The notes beneath the pieces were generated by a model. It did not search any database, was not told the DNA's origin, and was given only the letters and a program-made list of their open reading frames with translations. A DNA stretch of 64,000 bases from JAJDXW01 sp965243335 (GTDB lineage Bacteria; Pseudomonadota; Gammaproteobacteria; HK1): contig OZ251545.1 in NCBI GenBank assembly GCA_965243335.1, forward strand, positions 434,001 through 498,000. The letters run 5' to 3'. A program made the translations under genes and the position numbers. Positions 34,911-44,370 of this stretch are shown here, in pieces. The first letter of the stretch is position 1. Each line of letters opens with the position of its first letter.

Positions 34911-36038
34911 TCAGGCGGTCGACCGGCGCAGCCACCACCAGCCGAGGAGGCCGAGGGCCGCGACCGGGGCCGCCGCCGCGAGCGGTGCGGACCAGCCGTA
35001 CACCACCCCCATCTGGGTGACCGTCTTCTGGAGGATGTGAAAGCCGATCCCGAACGCGGCGCCGACCATGATCCGGTACCCGAGGCCTGCCTGCCGGAGC
35101 GGCCCCAGCACCAGCACCACCGCGGTGAACAGCATGGCCGCGGTGGAGAACGGGGCCATGATCCGGCTCCACAGGGCCGCATCGTAGTGCGCCGTCCGCA
35201 GGCCGTTCTCACGCAGGTAGCGCATGTAGGAGACGATCCCGGACAGCGACAGCCAGCCCGGACGCGCGGCGAGCCGGCCGAGCTGGTCCGCCCCGGCCGG
35301 CAGCCGGCGCAGGATCGACGGGACCTGCCTCGTCTCCACCCCGTCGCTGAAGAAGCGGCTGATCTCGACCTCCTCGAGACGCCAGAAGGCCTCCTTTCCA
35401 TCGCTCGCCGCGGGGTCGGCGAGTCCTTCCGGGGCCCCGAGGGAGGACGCGCGGCGCGCGCGCCACGCGGAGGCGAGCTTGCCGTCCTCGTCGAACTCGA
35501 ACATGCGCACGTCGTGAAGCTGTCCGTTCGGCAACACCTCGCCGAAATGCAGGAACCGCCGGCCGTCGCGGCCCCAGAAGCCCTCCCCGGCCCGGCCCCC
35601 CGCCTGGCCGGTGAGGGCGGCGGTGCGCCAGTCGTGCGCGAGCCGCTCCGCCGGGGGCGCGAGCCATTCCCCGATCGCCAGTCCGAGGGCGATGACCAGG
35701 CCCCCGGCCTGCATCGCGGCCCCCACGATCCGGGACACCGGGGCGCTGGCGGCGCGCATCGCGGTCAGCTCCTGGCTGCGGGCGAGCCCCCCGAGGCCGA
35801 GCAGGCCTCCGATGAGGGTGGCGGCGGGAATCAGGGCCTGCATCCGGGCCGGCGTGCGCATCAGCACGAACGCGAGCGCTGCCGGATAATCGAAGCTGCC
35901 TCGGCCCACCGTGTCGAGCTCGACGATGAGATCGCTGATGAAGAAGAGGGAGACGAGCCCGAGGAAGACGACGAGGATCCCGGCAAGCACGTGCCGGGCG
36001 ATGTAGCGGTCGAGGATCAGGATCACGCCCGCGGCCAT
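34911..36038 (-). CDS. lptG: LPS export ABC permease LptG
   Basis: Three N-terminal and three C-terminal membrane helices surround a periplasmic beta-jellyroll, the YjgP/YjgQ family plan. It begins with ILDRYIARHVLAGILVVF, the usual LptG opening. With LptF and LptB it extracts lipopolysaccharide from the inner membrane. Its start (ATG 36038) overlaps the end of lptF. Length (375) is normal. Presence of LptFG supports an outer membrane with LPS. Confidence 0.93.
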   Translation of the reverse strand: MAAGVILILDRYIARHVLAGILVVFLGLVSLFFISDLIVELDTVGRGSFDYPAALAFVLMRTPARMQALIPAATLIGGLLGLGGLARSQELTAMRAASAPVSRIVGAAMQAGGLVIALGLAIGEWLAPPAERLAHDWRTAALTGQAGGRAGEGFWGRDGRRFLHFGEVLPNGQLHDVRMFEFDEDGKLASAWRARRASSLGAPEGLADPAASDGKEAFWRLEEVEISRFFSDGVETRQVPSILRRLPAGADQLGRLAARPGWLSLSGIVSYMRYLRENGLRTAHYDAALWSRIMAPFSTAAMLFTAVVLVLGPLRQAGLGYRIMVGAAFGIGFHILQKTVTQMGVVYGWSAPLAAAAPVAALGLLGWWWLRRSTA

Positions 36039-37102
36039 CCCCGGGCGCGCGGGGCGCGAAGGGTGCGAAGCAGGAGGAGGGCCGTGACCGTCGCGAAGCC
36101 GGCATGGATCGGCCACACCCCGATCCACGGCGGAAGGCCGCCCGACTGGACCGCCTGGGTCGCTCCCAGCACCAGGCCGAGATAGGCGAGATAGCAGGCG
36201 GCTCCGACCAGCAGGCGGTCGAACCGGCTCCGCGAAGCGCTCGAAAGGGCGAACGCGACCGCGGCGAGCACCAGGGTCAGCAGCGGCTGGGACAGTCGCC
36301 ACTGGAGCTCCCCGGCCGCCGCCCGGTCCGACCCGCGCGCCTCCCATAGCCGCGCCGTCGACATGGTCTCCGCCCGGTCGCCCGCGGTGCGGGCCTCCGT
36401 CTCGCGGACCCGCACCGTGTAGCGCGTGAAGCGGGTCGTCGCCCACTCTCCCCGGCCGGGGGCGCCCACGTAGCGATAGCCGTCCTCGAGCACCACGAAG
36501 CGCTCGTCCCCCCGGAAGACGTAGCGGGCGGCCGGGGCGAGCAACACCTCGTCCGCCTCGCCCTGGGAGGCGTGCATGAACACCTGCTCCATCGCGCGGT
36601 CGCCGCCTCCGATCCGCCCGACGTAGAACACCGGGCCCGCGCGGCCGAAATGGATGAAGCGCTCCGCGACGATCCGCGAGAGGTCCGCCGAGTCCCGGGC
36701 GTGGGCCTTCAGCGACTCGTACCGCTCGTTCAGCCAGGGAGCGGCCGCCAGGGAGAGGGCGCCCGCCACCGTCGCGAACCCGAGCCCGACGCAGAGCATC
36801 GTACCCGCGAGACCGCCACGACTCATTCCTGCGCCGATCATCGCGACGACCTCGTGATCGCGGTCGAGCCGGCCGAGGGCGAGGACGAACCCCGCGAACA
36901 CGCTCGCCGGGAGGAGGGGGGTCAGGGCCGCGACGCACCTGAGGGCGATGAGCTCGAAGATGAATGCGCGCCCGATATGGCCTGCCGCGGCGGCGGCGAG
37001 GTAGTTGGCGAACCGGGACGCGACGACCACCAGCATCAGGATGGCGAGCACGGCCGCGAACGCAACGACCGCTTCGCGCACGAGATAACGGCGCAGGATC
37101 AT
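36023..37102 (-). CDS. lptF: LPS export ABC permease LptF
   Basis: The partner of LptG: MILRRYLVREAVVAF at the start, a large periplasmic domain, and membrane helices at both ends. It is divergent from pepA with about 200 bases between, the standard gammaproteobacterial arrangement. That spacer should hold promoters for both directions, but I could not pick convincing boxes. Confidence 0.93.
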   Translation of the reverse strand: MILRRYLVREAVVAFAAVLAILMLVVVASRFANYLAAAAAGHIGRAFIFELIALRCVAALTPLLPASVFAGFVLALGRLDRDHEVVAMIGAGMSRGGLAGTMLCVGLGFATVAGALSLAAAPWLNERYESLKAHARDSADLSRIVAERFIHFGRAGPVFYVGRIGGGDRAMEQVFMHASQGEADEVLLAPAARYVFRGDERFVVLEDGYRYVGAPGRGEWATTRFTRYTVRVRETEARTAGDRAETMSTARLWEARGSDRAAAGELQWRLSQPLLTLVLAAVAFALSSASRSRFDRLLVGAACYLAYLGLVLGATQAVQSGGLPPWIGVWPIHAGFATVTALLLLRTLRAPRARGWPRA

Positions 37103-37303
37103 CGCCGGTGCGCTGCCGTGGGAGAAACCGGGACTTTGCGCGAAATGCAGGCTAGACTTCGCAGATTCACCGAATCACCAAAGGGTTGCCGGTCCCCGGC
37201 GGGTCGCGCGTCCCTCCGGCGAGGAGCTCCCGGAGGGGGGCCGGCTCGTCCCGGGCCGAACGGCGCCGGTCGCCCAAGCATACGGGAAACGAGGCGGACG
37301 GTT

Positions 37304-38821
37304 ATGGTCGAATTCTCCACCGCACGCATCAACCCGGCCGCGAGGCGGACCGACTGCCTCGTGCTCGGGGTCTATGAACGGCGCGAGCCGACCCCCTCCG
37401 CCCGGCGGGCGGACGAGGCGGCGGGGGGGGCGCTCGGCCAGGTGCTCGCGGACGGCGACCTCGCCGCCGCCGTCGGCTCGACCGCCCTCGTGCACCGTCC
37501 GCCCGGCCTGCCGGCCAAGCGGGTCCTGCTCGTGCGCCTCGGAGCGCGGTCCGACCTCGACGACCGCGCCTTCCGGCGGGCCGCCCGCTCGGCCGCACGG
37601 GCGGTCGCGCGCACCGGCTCGCAGGGAGCGGCGGACTGCCTCGCCGAGGCCGAGGTCGAAGGCGGCGGCGACGAAGCCTGGCGGATCCGCGTGGTGGCGG
37701 AAGCCTACGGCGATGCCGTGTACCGGTTCGACGAGCACAAGTCCGAGAAGGACGCGGCCTCCCGCCCCCGCCTCCGGAGGGTCGCGGTCCACTCGTCGGG
37801 CGGCGGCTCCGGCACTCGCGCCAACGCGCGCCGAGCCGTCGCCGAAGCGGCGGCGATCGAGGCCGGGAAGCGCCTCGCCCGGGACCTCGGAAACCGGCCC
37901 GGCAACGTGTGCACGCCCTCCCATCTCGCCGAGTGCGCCGCCGCCCTCGAGGAGGAGTTCGAGGCGCTGTCCGTCGAGGTCCTGGAGGAGGAGCGGATGC
38001 GCGAGCTCGGCATGGGCGCCCTGCTCGCGGTCGCGCGCGGGAGCCGCGAGCCGCCGAAGCTCATCGTCGTCGAGTACGCCGGGGGGAATCCGGACGAAGC
38101 GCCCGTCGTGCTGGTCGGCAAGGGGGTGACGTTCGACTCCGGCGGCATCTCCATCAAGCCGGGCGCGGCCATGGACGAGATGAAGTTCGACATGTGCGGG
38201 GCGGCGAGCGTGCTCGGGGCGATCCGGGCGGCCGCGGAGCTCCGCCTCCCCCTCAACGTCGTGTCCGTCGTCCCGGCCGTCGAGAACCTTCCCGACGGCC
38301 AGGCCTGCAAGCCGGGCGACGTCGTGACCTCCCTCTCCGGCCAGACCATCGAGATCCTCAACACCGACGCCGAGGGGCGGCTCATCCTCTGCGACGCGAT
38401 CAGCTACGCGGAGCGCTTCGACCCGGGCACGGTCATCGACGTCGCCACCCTGACCGGGGCGTGCATCATCGCCCTCGGCCACGTCGCGAGCGGTCTCTTC
38501 ACGAACTGCCCGGACCTCGGCGACGCCCTGCGCGCCGCCGGCGCGAGGTCCGGCGACCGCTGCTGGGAGCTCCCGGTGTGGCCGGAGTACGAAGAGGCGC
38601 TGAAGAGCAACTTCGCGGACGTCGCCAACGTGGGCGGGCGGCCGGCGGGATCGGTGACCGCGGCGGTCTTCCTCTCCCGCTTCGCACGGGAGCGGCGCTG
38701 GGCGCACCTCGACGTCGCCGGCACCGCCTGGACGAGCGGGAAGAGCAAGGGAGCGACCGGCCGACCGGTCCCGCTCCTCGTCCAGTTCCTCATCGACCGG
38801 GCCGGCCGGCAGCCCGCGTGA
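37304..38821 (+). CDS. pepA: Leucyl (cytosol) aminopeptidase PepA
   Basis: An M17 metallo-peptidase: VGKGVTFDSGGISIKPGAAM (metal-binding Lys/Asp) near residue 268 and NTDAEGRLILCDAI near 352 carry the metal ligands and catalytic residues. Length (505) is typical. It removes N-terminal residues in peptide turnover; in some bacteria the protein also binds DNA. ATG 37304 fits the family start, VEFSTARIN. Its stop overlaps the GTG of holC. Confidence 0.97.
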   Translation: MVEFSTARINPAARRTDCLVLGVYERREPTPSARRADEAAGGALGQVLADGDLAAAVGSTALVHRPPGLPAKRVLLVRLGARSDLDDRAFRRAARSAARAVARTGSQGAADCLAEAEVEGGGDEAWRIRVVAEAYGDAVYRFDEHKSEKDAASRPRLRRVAVHSSGGGSGTRANARRAVAEAAAIEAGKRLARDLGNRPGNVCTPSHLAECAAALEEEFEALSVEVLEEERMRELGMGALLAVARGSREPPKLIVVEYAGGNPDEAPVVLVGKGVTFDSGGISIKPGAAMDEMKFDMCGAASVLGAIRAAAELRLPLNVVSVVPAVENLPDGQACKPGDVVTSLSGQTIEILNTDAEGRLILCDAISYAERFDPGTVIDVATLTGACIIALGHVASGLFTNCPDLGDALRAAGARSGDRCWELPVWPEYEEALKSNFADVANVGGRPAGSVTAAVFLSRFARERRWAHLDVAGTAWTSGKSKGATGRPVPLLVQFLIDRAGRQPA

Positions 38822-39258
38822 GCGCCCCGCGGATCGACTTCTACCTCGTCGAGGCGCCCGGGGCGGTCGCCTGCGACGCGACCGCCTGCCGGATCGCGGA
38901 GACGGCGTGGCGCCGCGGCCACCGGGTGCACCTCCACGCCGACTCGCAGGAGTCGGCCGGGCGGCTGGACGACCTGCTCTGGACCTGGCGCGACGAGAGC
39001 TTCGTTCCCCACGCGGTGTGCGGCGCGGAGGAGGCCGCGGGCGGCGCGGGCGCGCCGGTCACGATCGGCTGGGGCGCGCTGCCGGGGTTCGCCGACGACG
39101 TCCTTCTCAACCTTGCCCCGGGCGTGCCCGAGGGCGTCGAGCGCTTCGCCCGGATCGCGGAGGTCGTCGGCGGAGCGGATTCCGCCCGCGCCGCGGGCCG
39201 CGAGCGGTTCCGCCGGTACCGTGCGCTCGGCTGCGAGTTGAAGACCCACCGGCTCTGA
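38818..39258 (+). CDS. holC: DNA polymerase III chi subunit
   Basis: A 146-residue protein starting PRIDFYLVEA with GHRVHLHADSQESAGRLDDLLWTW, the recognisable HolC pattern; location between pepA and valS is canonical. Chi links the clamp loader to single-strand binding protein. GTG 38818 overlaps the pepA stop, indicating coupling. Confidence 0.93.
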   Translation: MSAPRIDFYLVEAPGAVACDATACRIAETAWRRGHRVHLHADSQESAGRLDDLLWTWRDESFVPHAVCGAEEAAGGAGAPVTIGWGALPGFADDVLLNLAPGVPEGVERFARIAEVVGGADSARAAGRERFRRYRALGCELKTHRL

Positions 39259-39263
39259 GCCCG

Positions 39264-39938
39264 ATGACGCACGAGGGGAGCAGGCGCCCGCCGGACGAGA
39301 ACGGGCGCCCGGCCGCACCGAAGCCGGACCCGGACCCGGTCGGCCGTCTCGACGACGTGATCGCGATCCTCGAGGATATGCTCGACAACCGCCGGGTTCC
39401 GCTGCCGCCGGCCTCCCGCGGGGTGGAGACCACGGAGACCCCCGCGGCCTCGGAGCGCCCGGTGGAGGACCTGTGCGGCCCGGGGGACCCGGGGACGCTC
39501 CCGCTGCTCCGGGACGTGGTGGCGCCTGCCGCGAATGGCGACGCGGGGAGTACCGGCGGCGAGTCCGAAGCCGCCGGGCTGGAGGAGAGCGGGCCGGAGC
39601 CGGCGCTCGACCGGGAGCTCCTGCCGTTCGGGTTCGAGATCGTTCCGGAAGACCCGCTCCCTCGCATCGGCGATCTCGACGCTCTGGAGCTCCCGGATCC
39701 CGGTCCGGGCGGCGAGCGGTACGGCGACGCGCCGCCCCCGTCGCTGGACCCCAGGGTCTATCGCCACCTCATCGACCGGCTCGAGAACGAGATCGACGTC
39801 ATCGTCCAGATCGGCACCGAGGAAGCGATGCGGCGCGCGGCGGTGGATATCGCGGCCCGGGTCCGCGAGCACGTCGCGATCATCCTTCCCGAGGTCATCG
39901 AGGAGCTCGTCCGGATGTCGAGCCGGCCCGACGACTGA
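39264..39938 (+). CDS. Conserved-position hypothetical protein between holC and valS
   Basis: A 224-residue acidic, proline-rich protein. The N-terminal part is low in complexity; the C-terminal ~70 residues (YRHLIDRLENEIDVIVQIGT and EHVAIILPEVIEELV) look alpha-helical and ordered. I do not assign a function. ATG 39264 lies 5 bases after holC. Similar short proteins occur between holC and valS in some gammaproteobacteria, so the position is not accidental, but I could not name the family. Confidence 0.7.
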   Translation: MTHEGSRRPPDENGRPAAPKPDPDPVGRLDDVIAILEDMLDNRRVPLPPASRGVETTETPAASERPVEDLCGPGDPGTLPLLRDVVAPAANGDAGSTGGESEAAGLEESGPEPALDRELLPFGFEIVPEDPLPRIGDLDALELPDPGPGGERYGDAPPPSLDPRVYRHLIDRLENEIDVIVQIGTEEAMRRAAVDIAARVREHVAIILPEVIEELVRMSSRPDD

Positions 39939-40022
39939 GCCTCTTGGGGGGCCGGCCCCTTCGGCTCCCGTCCTCTCCCTCCACCCCCGTTTCCCGCATT
40001 CAGGATCGCAAGCGAAGTCCCC

Positions 40023-42863
40023 ATGGAAACGACCTACGACCCCCGCCGCACCGAGAGCGGCGTGTACGCCGCCTGGGAGGCGGGCGGCCGGTTCGCGCCG
40101 CGCGGCGAGGGCCGGCCCTACTGCATCATGATCCCGCCGCCGAACGTGACCGGAACCCTCCACATGGGCCATGCGTTCCAGGACACGATCATGGACACCC
40201 TCATCCGCTACCACCGCATGAGGGGCTTCGACACCCTGTGGCAGGCGGGGACGGACCACGCCGGGATCGCGACCCAGGTGGTGGTCGAGCGCCAGCTCGA
40301 GGCCGAGGGGGCCGACCGGCGGAGCCTCGGCCGCGAGGCGTTCGTCGAGCGGGTGTGGGACTGGACCCGCCAGTCGGGCGGGACCATCCGGCGCCAGCTC
40401 CGGCGGCTCGGCGCCTCCGTGGACTGGGAGACGGAGCGGTTCACCCTCGACGAAGGGCTCTCGGAGGCGGTGCTGGAGACCTTCGTGCGGCTCCACGAGA
40501 AGGGCCTCATCTACCGCGGGCGGCGGCTCGTCAACTGGGACCCGGTGCTGCGCACCGCGGTCTCGGACCTCGAGGTGAAGTCGGAGGAGGAGGAAGGCTG
40601 GCTCTGGCATATCCGCTATCCGCTCTGCGACCCGCCGCCCGCCGGCCCCGCCTTCGTCACCGTCGCGACCACCCGGCCGGAGACCCTGCTGGGGGACACC
40701 GCGGTCGCCGTCCACCCGGACGACCCGCGCTACGCGGACCTGGTCGGGCGCGAGGTCGAGCTTCCGCTCTGCGACCGCCGGATCCCGGTCATCGCGGACG
40801 AGTCCGTGGCCCCGGAGTTCGGCACCGGCTGCCTCAAGATCACCCCCGCCCACGACTTCAACGACCACGCGGTCGGGGAGCGCCACGGGCTTCCCTCGAT
40901 CGACGTCTTCACCGACACCGCCTCCCTCAACGAGAACGCGCCGGAGGCGTACCGGGGCCTCGACCGTTTCGCGGCCCGCGAACGGATCGTGGCCGACCTC
41001 CGGGAGGCGGGGCGGCTCGACCGGGTGGACCCGCACCGACACCAGATCCCGCGCGGGGAGCGGACCGGCGCGGTCGTGGAGCCGCGCCTCACCGCGCAGT
41101 GGTTCGTGCGCGCGGCCCCGCTCGCGGAGCCCGCCATCCGCGCCGTCGAGACCGGGGCGGTGCGCTTCGTGCCGGAGAGCTGGGCCAAGGTCTACTTCCA
41201 GTGGCTGCGCGACGTCGAGGACTGGTGCATCAGCCGCCAGATCTGGTGGGGCCACCGCATCCCGGCGTGGCACGGTCCGGACGGCGAGATCTACGTCGGG
41301 AGGAGCGAAGCAGAGGTCCGGGAACGCCGCGGGTTCGGGCCGGAGGTCCCCCTGGAGCGCGACCCGGACGTGCTCGACACCTGGTTCTCCTCGGCCCTGT
41401 GGCCGTTCTCGACCCTGGGGTGGCCGCGGGAGACGGAGCGCCTCGCCCGGTTCTACCCGACCCGGGTCCTCGTCACCGGCTTCGACATCATCTTCTTCTG
41501 GGTCGCGCGGATGGTCATGATGGGGGTCGAGTTCATGGGCGGCGCACCCTTCGACCACGTCTACATCCACGGCCTCGTGCTCGACGCGGACGGGGAGAAG
41601 ATGTCGAAGTCGAAGGGGAACGTCCTCGATCCCCTGGACCTCATCGACGGGATCGACCTCGAGTCGCTGGTCGTCAAGCGGACCACCGGGCTCATGAAGC
41701 CGGAGGACGCCCCGCGCATCGCGCAGGCGACCCGCCGGCAGTTCCCGGACGGGATCCCGGCCTACGGGACGGACGCGCTGCGCTTCACGTTCTGCTCGCT
41801 CGCGACCAGCGGGCGCAACGTCCGCTTCGATCTCGGGCGGATCGAAGGGAACCGGAACTTCTGCAACAAGCTCTGGAACGCGGCCCGCTACGTGCTGCGG
41901 AGCGCCGCCCCCCCGACCGGCGGGGGGGAGGAGACGCCGCCGGGCGACAGCGCCGGCGCCGGGGCCGAGGCGTCGGCGGAGCGCGGGACGGAGCGGGACG
42001 GGGCCGGAGCGCCCACGGTCGCCGACCGGTGGATCCGCTCCCGGCTCGCCGCCCTCGTGGAGCAGATGCGGGACGGCTTCGAGACCTACCGCTTCGACCA
42101 CGTCGCGGCGAGCCTCTACGACTTCACCTGGAACGAGTTCTGCGACTGGTACCTCGAGCTGACCAAGCCGGTGCTGGCCGCGCCGGACGCGCCGGAAGCC
42201 GCGCGCGCGGCGACCCGCCGGACCCTGGTGGAGGTGTTCGAGACCCTGCTGAGGCTCCTGCACCCCGTCATGCCGTTCCTCACCGAGGACCTGTGGAGGC
42301 GGGTCGCTCCGGCGGCCGGGATCGAGGGCGAGACGGTCATGCTCCAGCCTTGGCCCGAGCCGGGGGACGCGGACCCCGAGGCGGAGGCGGAGGTCGAGTG
42401 GATCAAGACCTTCGTGCTCGCGGTGCGGCGCGTGCGCGGCGAGATGGACGTCGCGTCGGGTCGCCGGATCGCGGTCGCCCTCCAGGGCGGCGACGCGCTC
42501 GACACCGGGCGGGTCGAGGCGCATCGCGGCCTGCTCGCGAGCCTCGCGCGCCTCGAACGGCTGACCTGGCTCGACCCGGACGCGCCGGCCCCGCCGGGGG
42601 CGGCGGCGTTCGCGGGCGGGCTCAGGATCCTCCTCCCCCTCGAAGGCGCGGTGGACCTCGCGGCGGAGCGCGCGCGCCTCGAACGCGAGATCGAGAAGCG
42701 GGTCCGGGACCTCGGGCAGGTCGAGGCGAAGCTCGCGAACGAAGCCTTCGTGACGCGGGCCCCCGCGCCGGTGGTGGAGAAGCAGCGGGAGCGGGCGGCG
42801 GAGCTGGGGCGGGCGGTCGGCCGGCTCCGCGACCAGGTCGAGCGCCTGGCCCGCGCGGGGTGA
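40023..42863 (+). CDS. valS: Valyl-tRNA synthetase
   Basis: Class I synthetase with PPPNVTGTLHMGHAFQ (HIGH motif) near residue 36 and GEKMSKSKGN near 523, the editing domain between them, an anticodon domain, and a C-terminal coiled coil rich in Arg/Glu. Length (946) is normal. A Gly/Glu-rich insert interrupts the region near 635-660. The upstream spacer is 84 bases. Confidence 0.98.
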   Translation: METTYDPRRTESGVYAAWEAGGRFAPRGEGRPYCIMIPPPNVTGTLHMGHAFQDTIMDTLIRYHRMRGFDTLWQAGTDHAGIATQVVVERQLEAEGADRRSLGREAFVERVWDWTRQSGGTIRRQLRRLGASVDWETERFTLDEGLSEAVLETFVRLHEKGLIYRGRRLVNWDPVLRTAVSDLEVKSEEEEGWLWHIRYPLCDPPPAGPAFVTVATTRPETLLGDTAVAVHPDDPRYADLVGREVELPLCDRRIPVIADESVAPEFGTGCLKITPAHDFNDHAVGERHGLPSIDVFTDTASLNENAPEAYRGLDRFAARERIVADLREAGRLDRVDPHRHQIPRGERTGAVVEPRLTAQWFVRAAPLAEPAIRAVETGAVRFVPESWAKVYFQWLRDVEDWCISRQIWWGHRIPAWHGPDGEIYVGRSEAEVRERRGFGPEVPLERDPDVLDTWFSSALWPFSTLGWPRETERLARFYPTRVLVTGFDIIFFWVARMVMMGVEFMGGAPFDHVYIHGLVLDADGEKMSKSKGNVLDPLDLIDGIDLESLVVKRTTGLMKPEDAPRIAQATRRQFPDGIPAYGTDALRFTFCSLATSGRNVRFDLGRIEGNRNFCNKLWNAARYVLRSAAPPTGGGEETPPGDSAGAGAEASAERGTERDGAGAPTVADRWIRSRLAALVEQMRDGFETYRFDHVAASLYDFTWNEFCDWYLELTKPVLAAPDAPEAARAATRRTLVEVFETLLRLLHPVMPFLTEDLWRRVAPAAGIEGETVMLQPWPEPGDADPEAEAEVEWIKTFVLAVRRVRGEMDVASGRRIAVALQGGDALDTGRVEAHRGLLASLARLERLTWLDPDAPAPPGAAAFAGGLRILLPLEGAVDLAAERARLEREIEKRVRDLGQVEAKLANEAFVTRAPAPVVEKQRERAAELGRAVGRLRDQVERLARAG

Positions 42864-43312
42864 GCCCCCGAACCGGGCCGACTGCCCCGGTCCCCGCGGT
42901 CGGGGCCGTCGTGGTCCATGACGGCGCGGTGCTTCTGGTGCGCCGCGGCCGCGCGCCGAGCCGGGGGGTGTGGGCCGTGCCGGGGGGGCGGGTCGAGCTC
43001 GGAGAGACCCTGGCGGAGGCCGCCGAACGCGAGGTGCGCGAGGAGACCGGGGTCCGGGTCCGGGCCGGGGAGCCGGTCTGGTCCTTCGACTCCGTGGTCC
43101 GCGACACGGAGGGGCGGATCGCCTTCCACTACGTCGTCGTGGACCTCCTCGCCGACTACGTCGCCGGCGAGCCGCGCGCGGGCGACGACGCCCTCGCGGC
43201 CCGCTGGGCCCGGCCCGAGGACTTCCCGGGCATGACGGTCAGCCCCCCGACCCTCCATCTCCTCGAACGCATCGGCTTCCTCCCTCCCCGGGGCGCCGGC
43301 GCCTCTCCCTGA
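42860..43312 (+). CDS. NUDIX hydrolase
   Basis: The Nudix box is complete: GGRVELGETLAEAAEREV followed by REETGV. Length 150. Such enzymes hydrolyse nucleoside diphosphate derivatives, ADP-ribose type or others; the substrate cannot be told from sequence. GTG 42860 overlaps the valS TGA, so it is translationally coupled to valS. Confidence 0.88.
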   Translation: MSPRTGPTAPVPAVGAVVVHDGAVLLVRRGRAPSRGVWAVPGGRVELGETLAEAAEREVREETGVRVRAGEPVWSFDSVVRDTEGRIAFHYVVVDLLADYVAGEPRAGDDALAARWARPEDFPGMTVSPPTLHLLERIGFLPPRGAGASP

Positions 43313-43372
43313 CCCCGGCCGGCGTCTTCCCGACCCGCTTGGCTCCGCCCCCTCGGCGGCGCGCGCATCCGA

Positions 43373-43462
43373 ACCCCGGATTTGGGTCCGGGGGGCGAGC
43401 GCCCCATGCGCCGTTCGAAACGAGCTCGGCGAAGATTCCCCCCGCGCACATGCTTCGGCCGG
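43373..43462 (+). repeat. Hairpin-plus-tail intergenic repeat at the aminotransferase breakpoint
   Basis: CCCCGGA...TCCGGGG forms a short inverted repeat, followed by GGCGAAGATTCCCCCCGCGC and ACATGCTTCGGCC, the family tail. It sits 3' of the nudix gene and just before the point where aminotransferase homology begins. Confidence 0.6.
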
Positions 43463-43519
43463 TCGGCGACGAGGTGTTCACCGGCCTCGGGGCTCGCCGG
43501 TGCGAGCGGGCCGGCGCCG

Positions 43520-44307
43520 GGAGGGCGATCCGGGCCGTCGCGGTGCTCCACAACGAGACCTCGACCGGCGCGGCGAGCGACGTGGCCGCGGTGCGTCGCG
43601 CCCTCGATACGAGCGGCCATCCCGCGCTCCTCCTCGTGGACACCGTCTCCTCCCTCGCCTCCATGCCCTGTGAGCACGACGGCTGGGGGGTGGACGTGAC
43701 CGTGGCGGGCTCGCAGAAGGGGCTCATGCTGCCGCCCGGCCTCGGCTTCAACGCGGTGAGCGAGAAGGCGTGGCGCGCGGGGGCCGACGCGAAGCTCGCG
43801 CGGAGCTACTGGGACTGGCGGGCGATGGACGACCCCAACGCCGCCGGCTACTTCCCGTTCACCCCGGCGACCAACCTCCTGTTCGGCCTGCGGGAAGCCA
43901 TCGCCATGCTGGAGGAGGAGGGGCTCGAGCGGGTCTTCGACCGCCACCGGCGCTTCGCCGCCGCGGCCCGGCGGGCGGTGCAGGCGTGGGGCCTCGAATT
44001 CAACTGCCGCCCGCCCGCGCATCGGAGCGCCTCGCTGACCGCGGTGCGGATGCCGGAGGGGTGGAGCGCCGATGCCCTCCGCGCCCTCATCCTGGAGCGC
44101 TTCGACGTCTCCCTCGGCAACGGGCTCGGGAAGCTCGACGACCGGGTGTTCCGCATCGGACATCTCGGCGACCTCAACGACGTCACCATCCTCGGGACCC
44201 TCGCGGCGGTGGGGTTGGGGCTCTCCCTCGCGGGCGCGCCGTTCCAGCGGGGCGGGGTCGACGCGGCGATGGACCACCTCACCGCCGAGCCGGCTACCAT
44301 GACGTAG
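43520..44307 (+). pseudogene. 5'-truncated serine-glyoxylate aminotransferase
   Basis: From about 43520 the frame reads IRAVAVLHNETSTGAASDVA, then VDVTVAGSQKGLMLPPGLGF with the PLP lysine, then a normal C-terminal domain, a close fit to serine-glyoxylate / alanine-glyoxylate aminotransferases. These are usually about 390 residues; only the last ~260 are present. The first ~130 residues, including much of the PLP-binding part, are missing, and the sequence before is a repeat element and non-homologous DNA. An ATG at 43450 would still allow a 285-residue product, but it would lack essential parts. The rest of the frame is intact, so the truncation may be recent. Confidence 0.8.
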
Positions 44308-44370
44308 CCGAGCCGAGCCGAGCCGAGCCGAGGCTTCAATCCTGCCACCGCCGCCGGAGACGAGACGAAC

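Noticed and set aside
38841..42524. 1227-residue minus-strand frame opposite valS
   Set aside because: Antisense of valS; His/Asp/Arg-rich nonsense sequence.
44308..44345. Short tandem GAGCC repeat after the truncated aminotransferase
   Set aside because: A simple pentanucleotide run (CCGAG) with no evident function; likely slippage.
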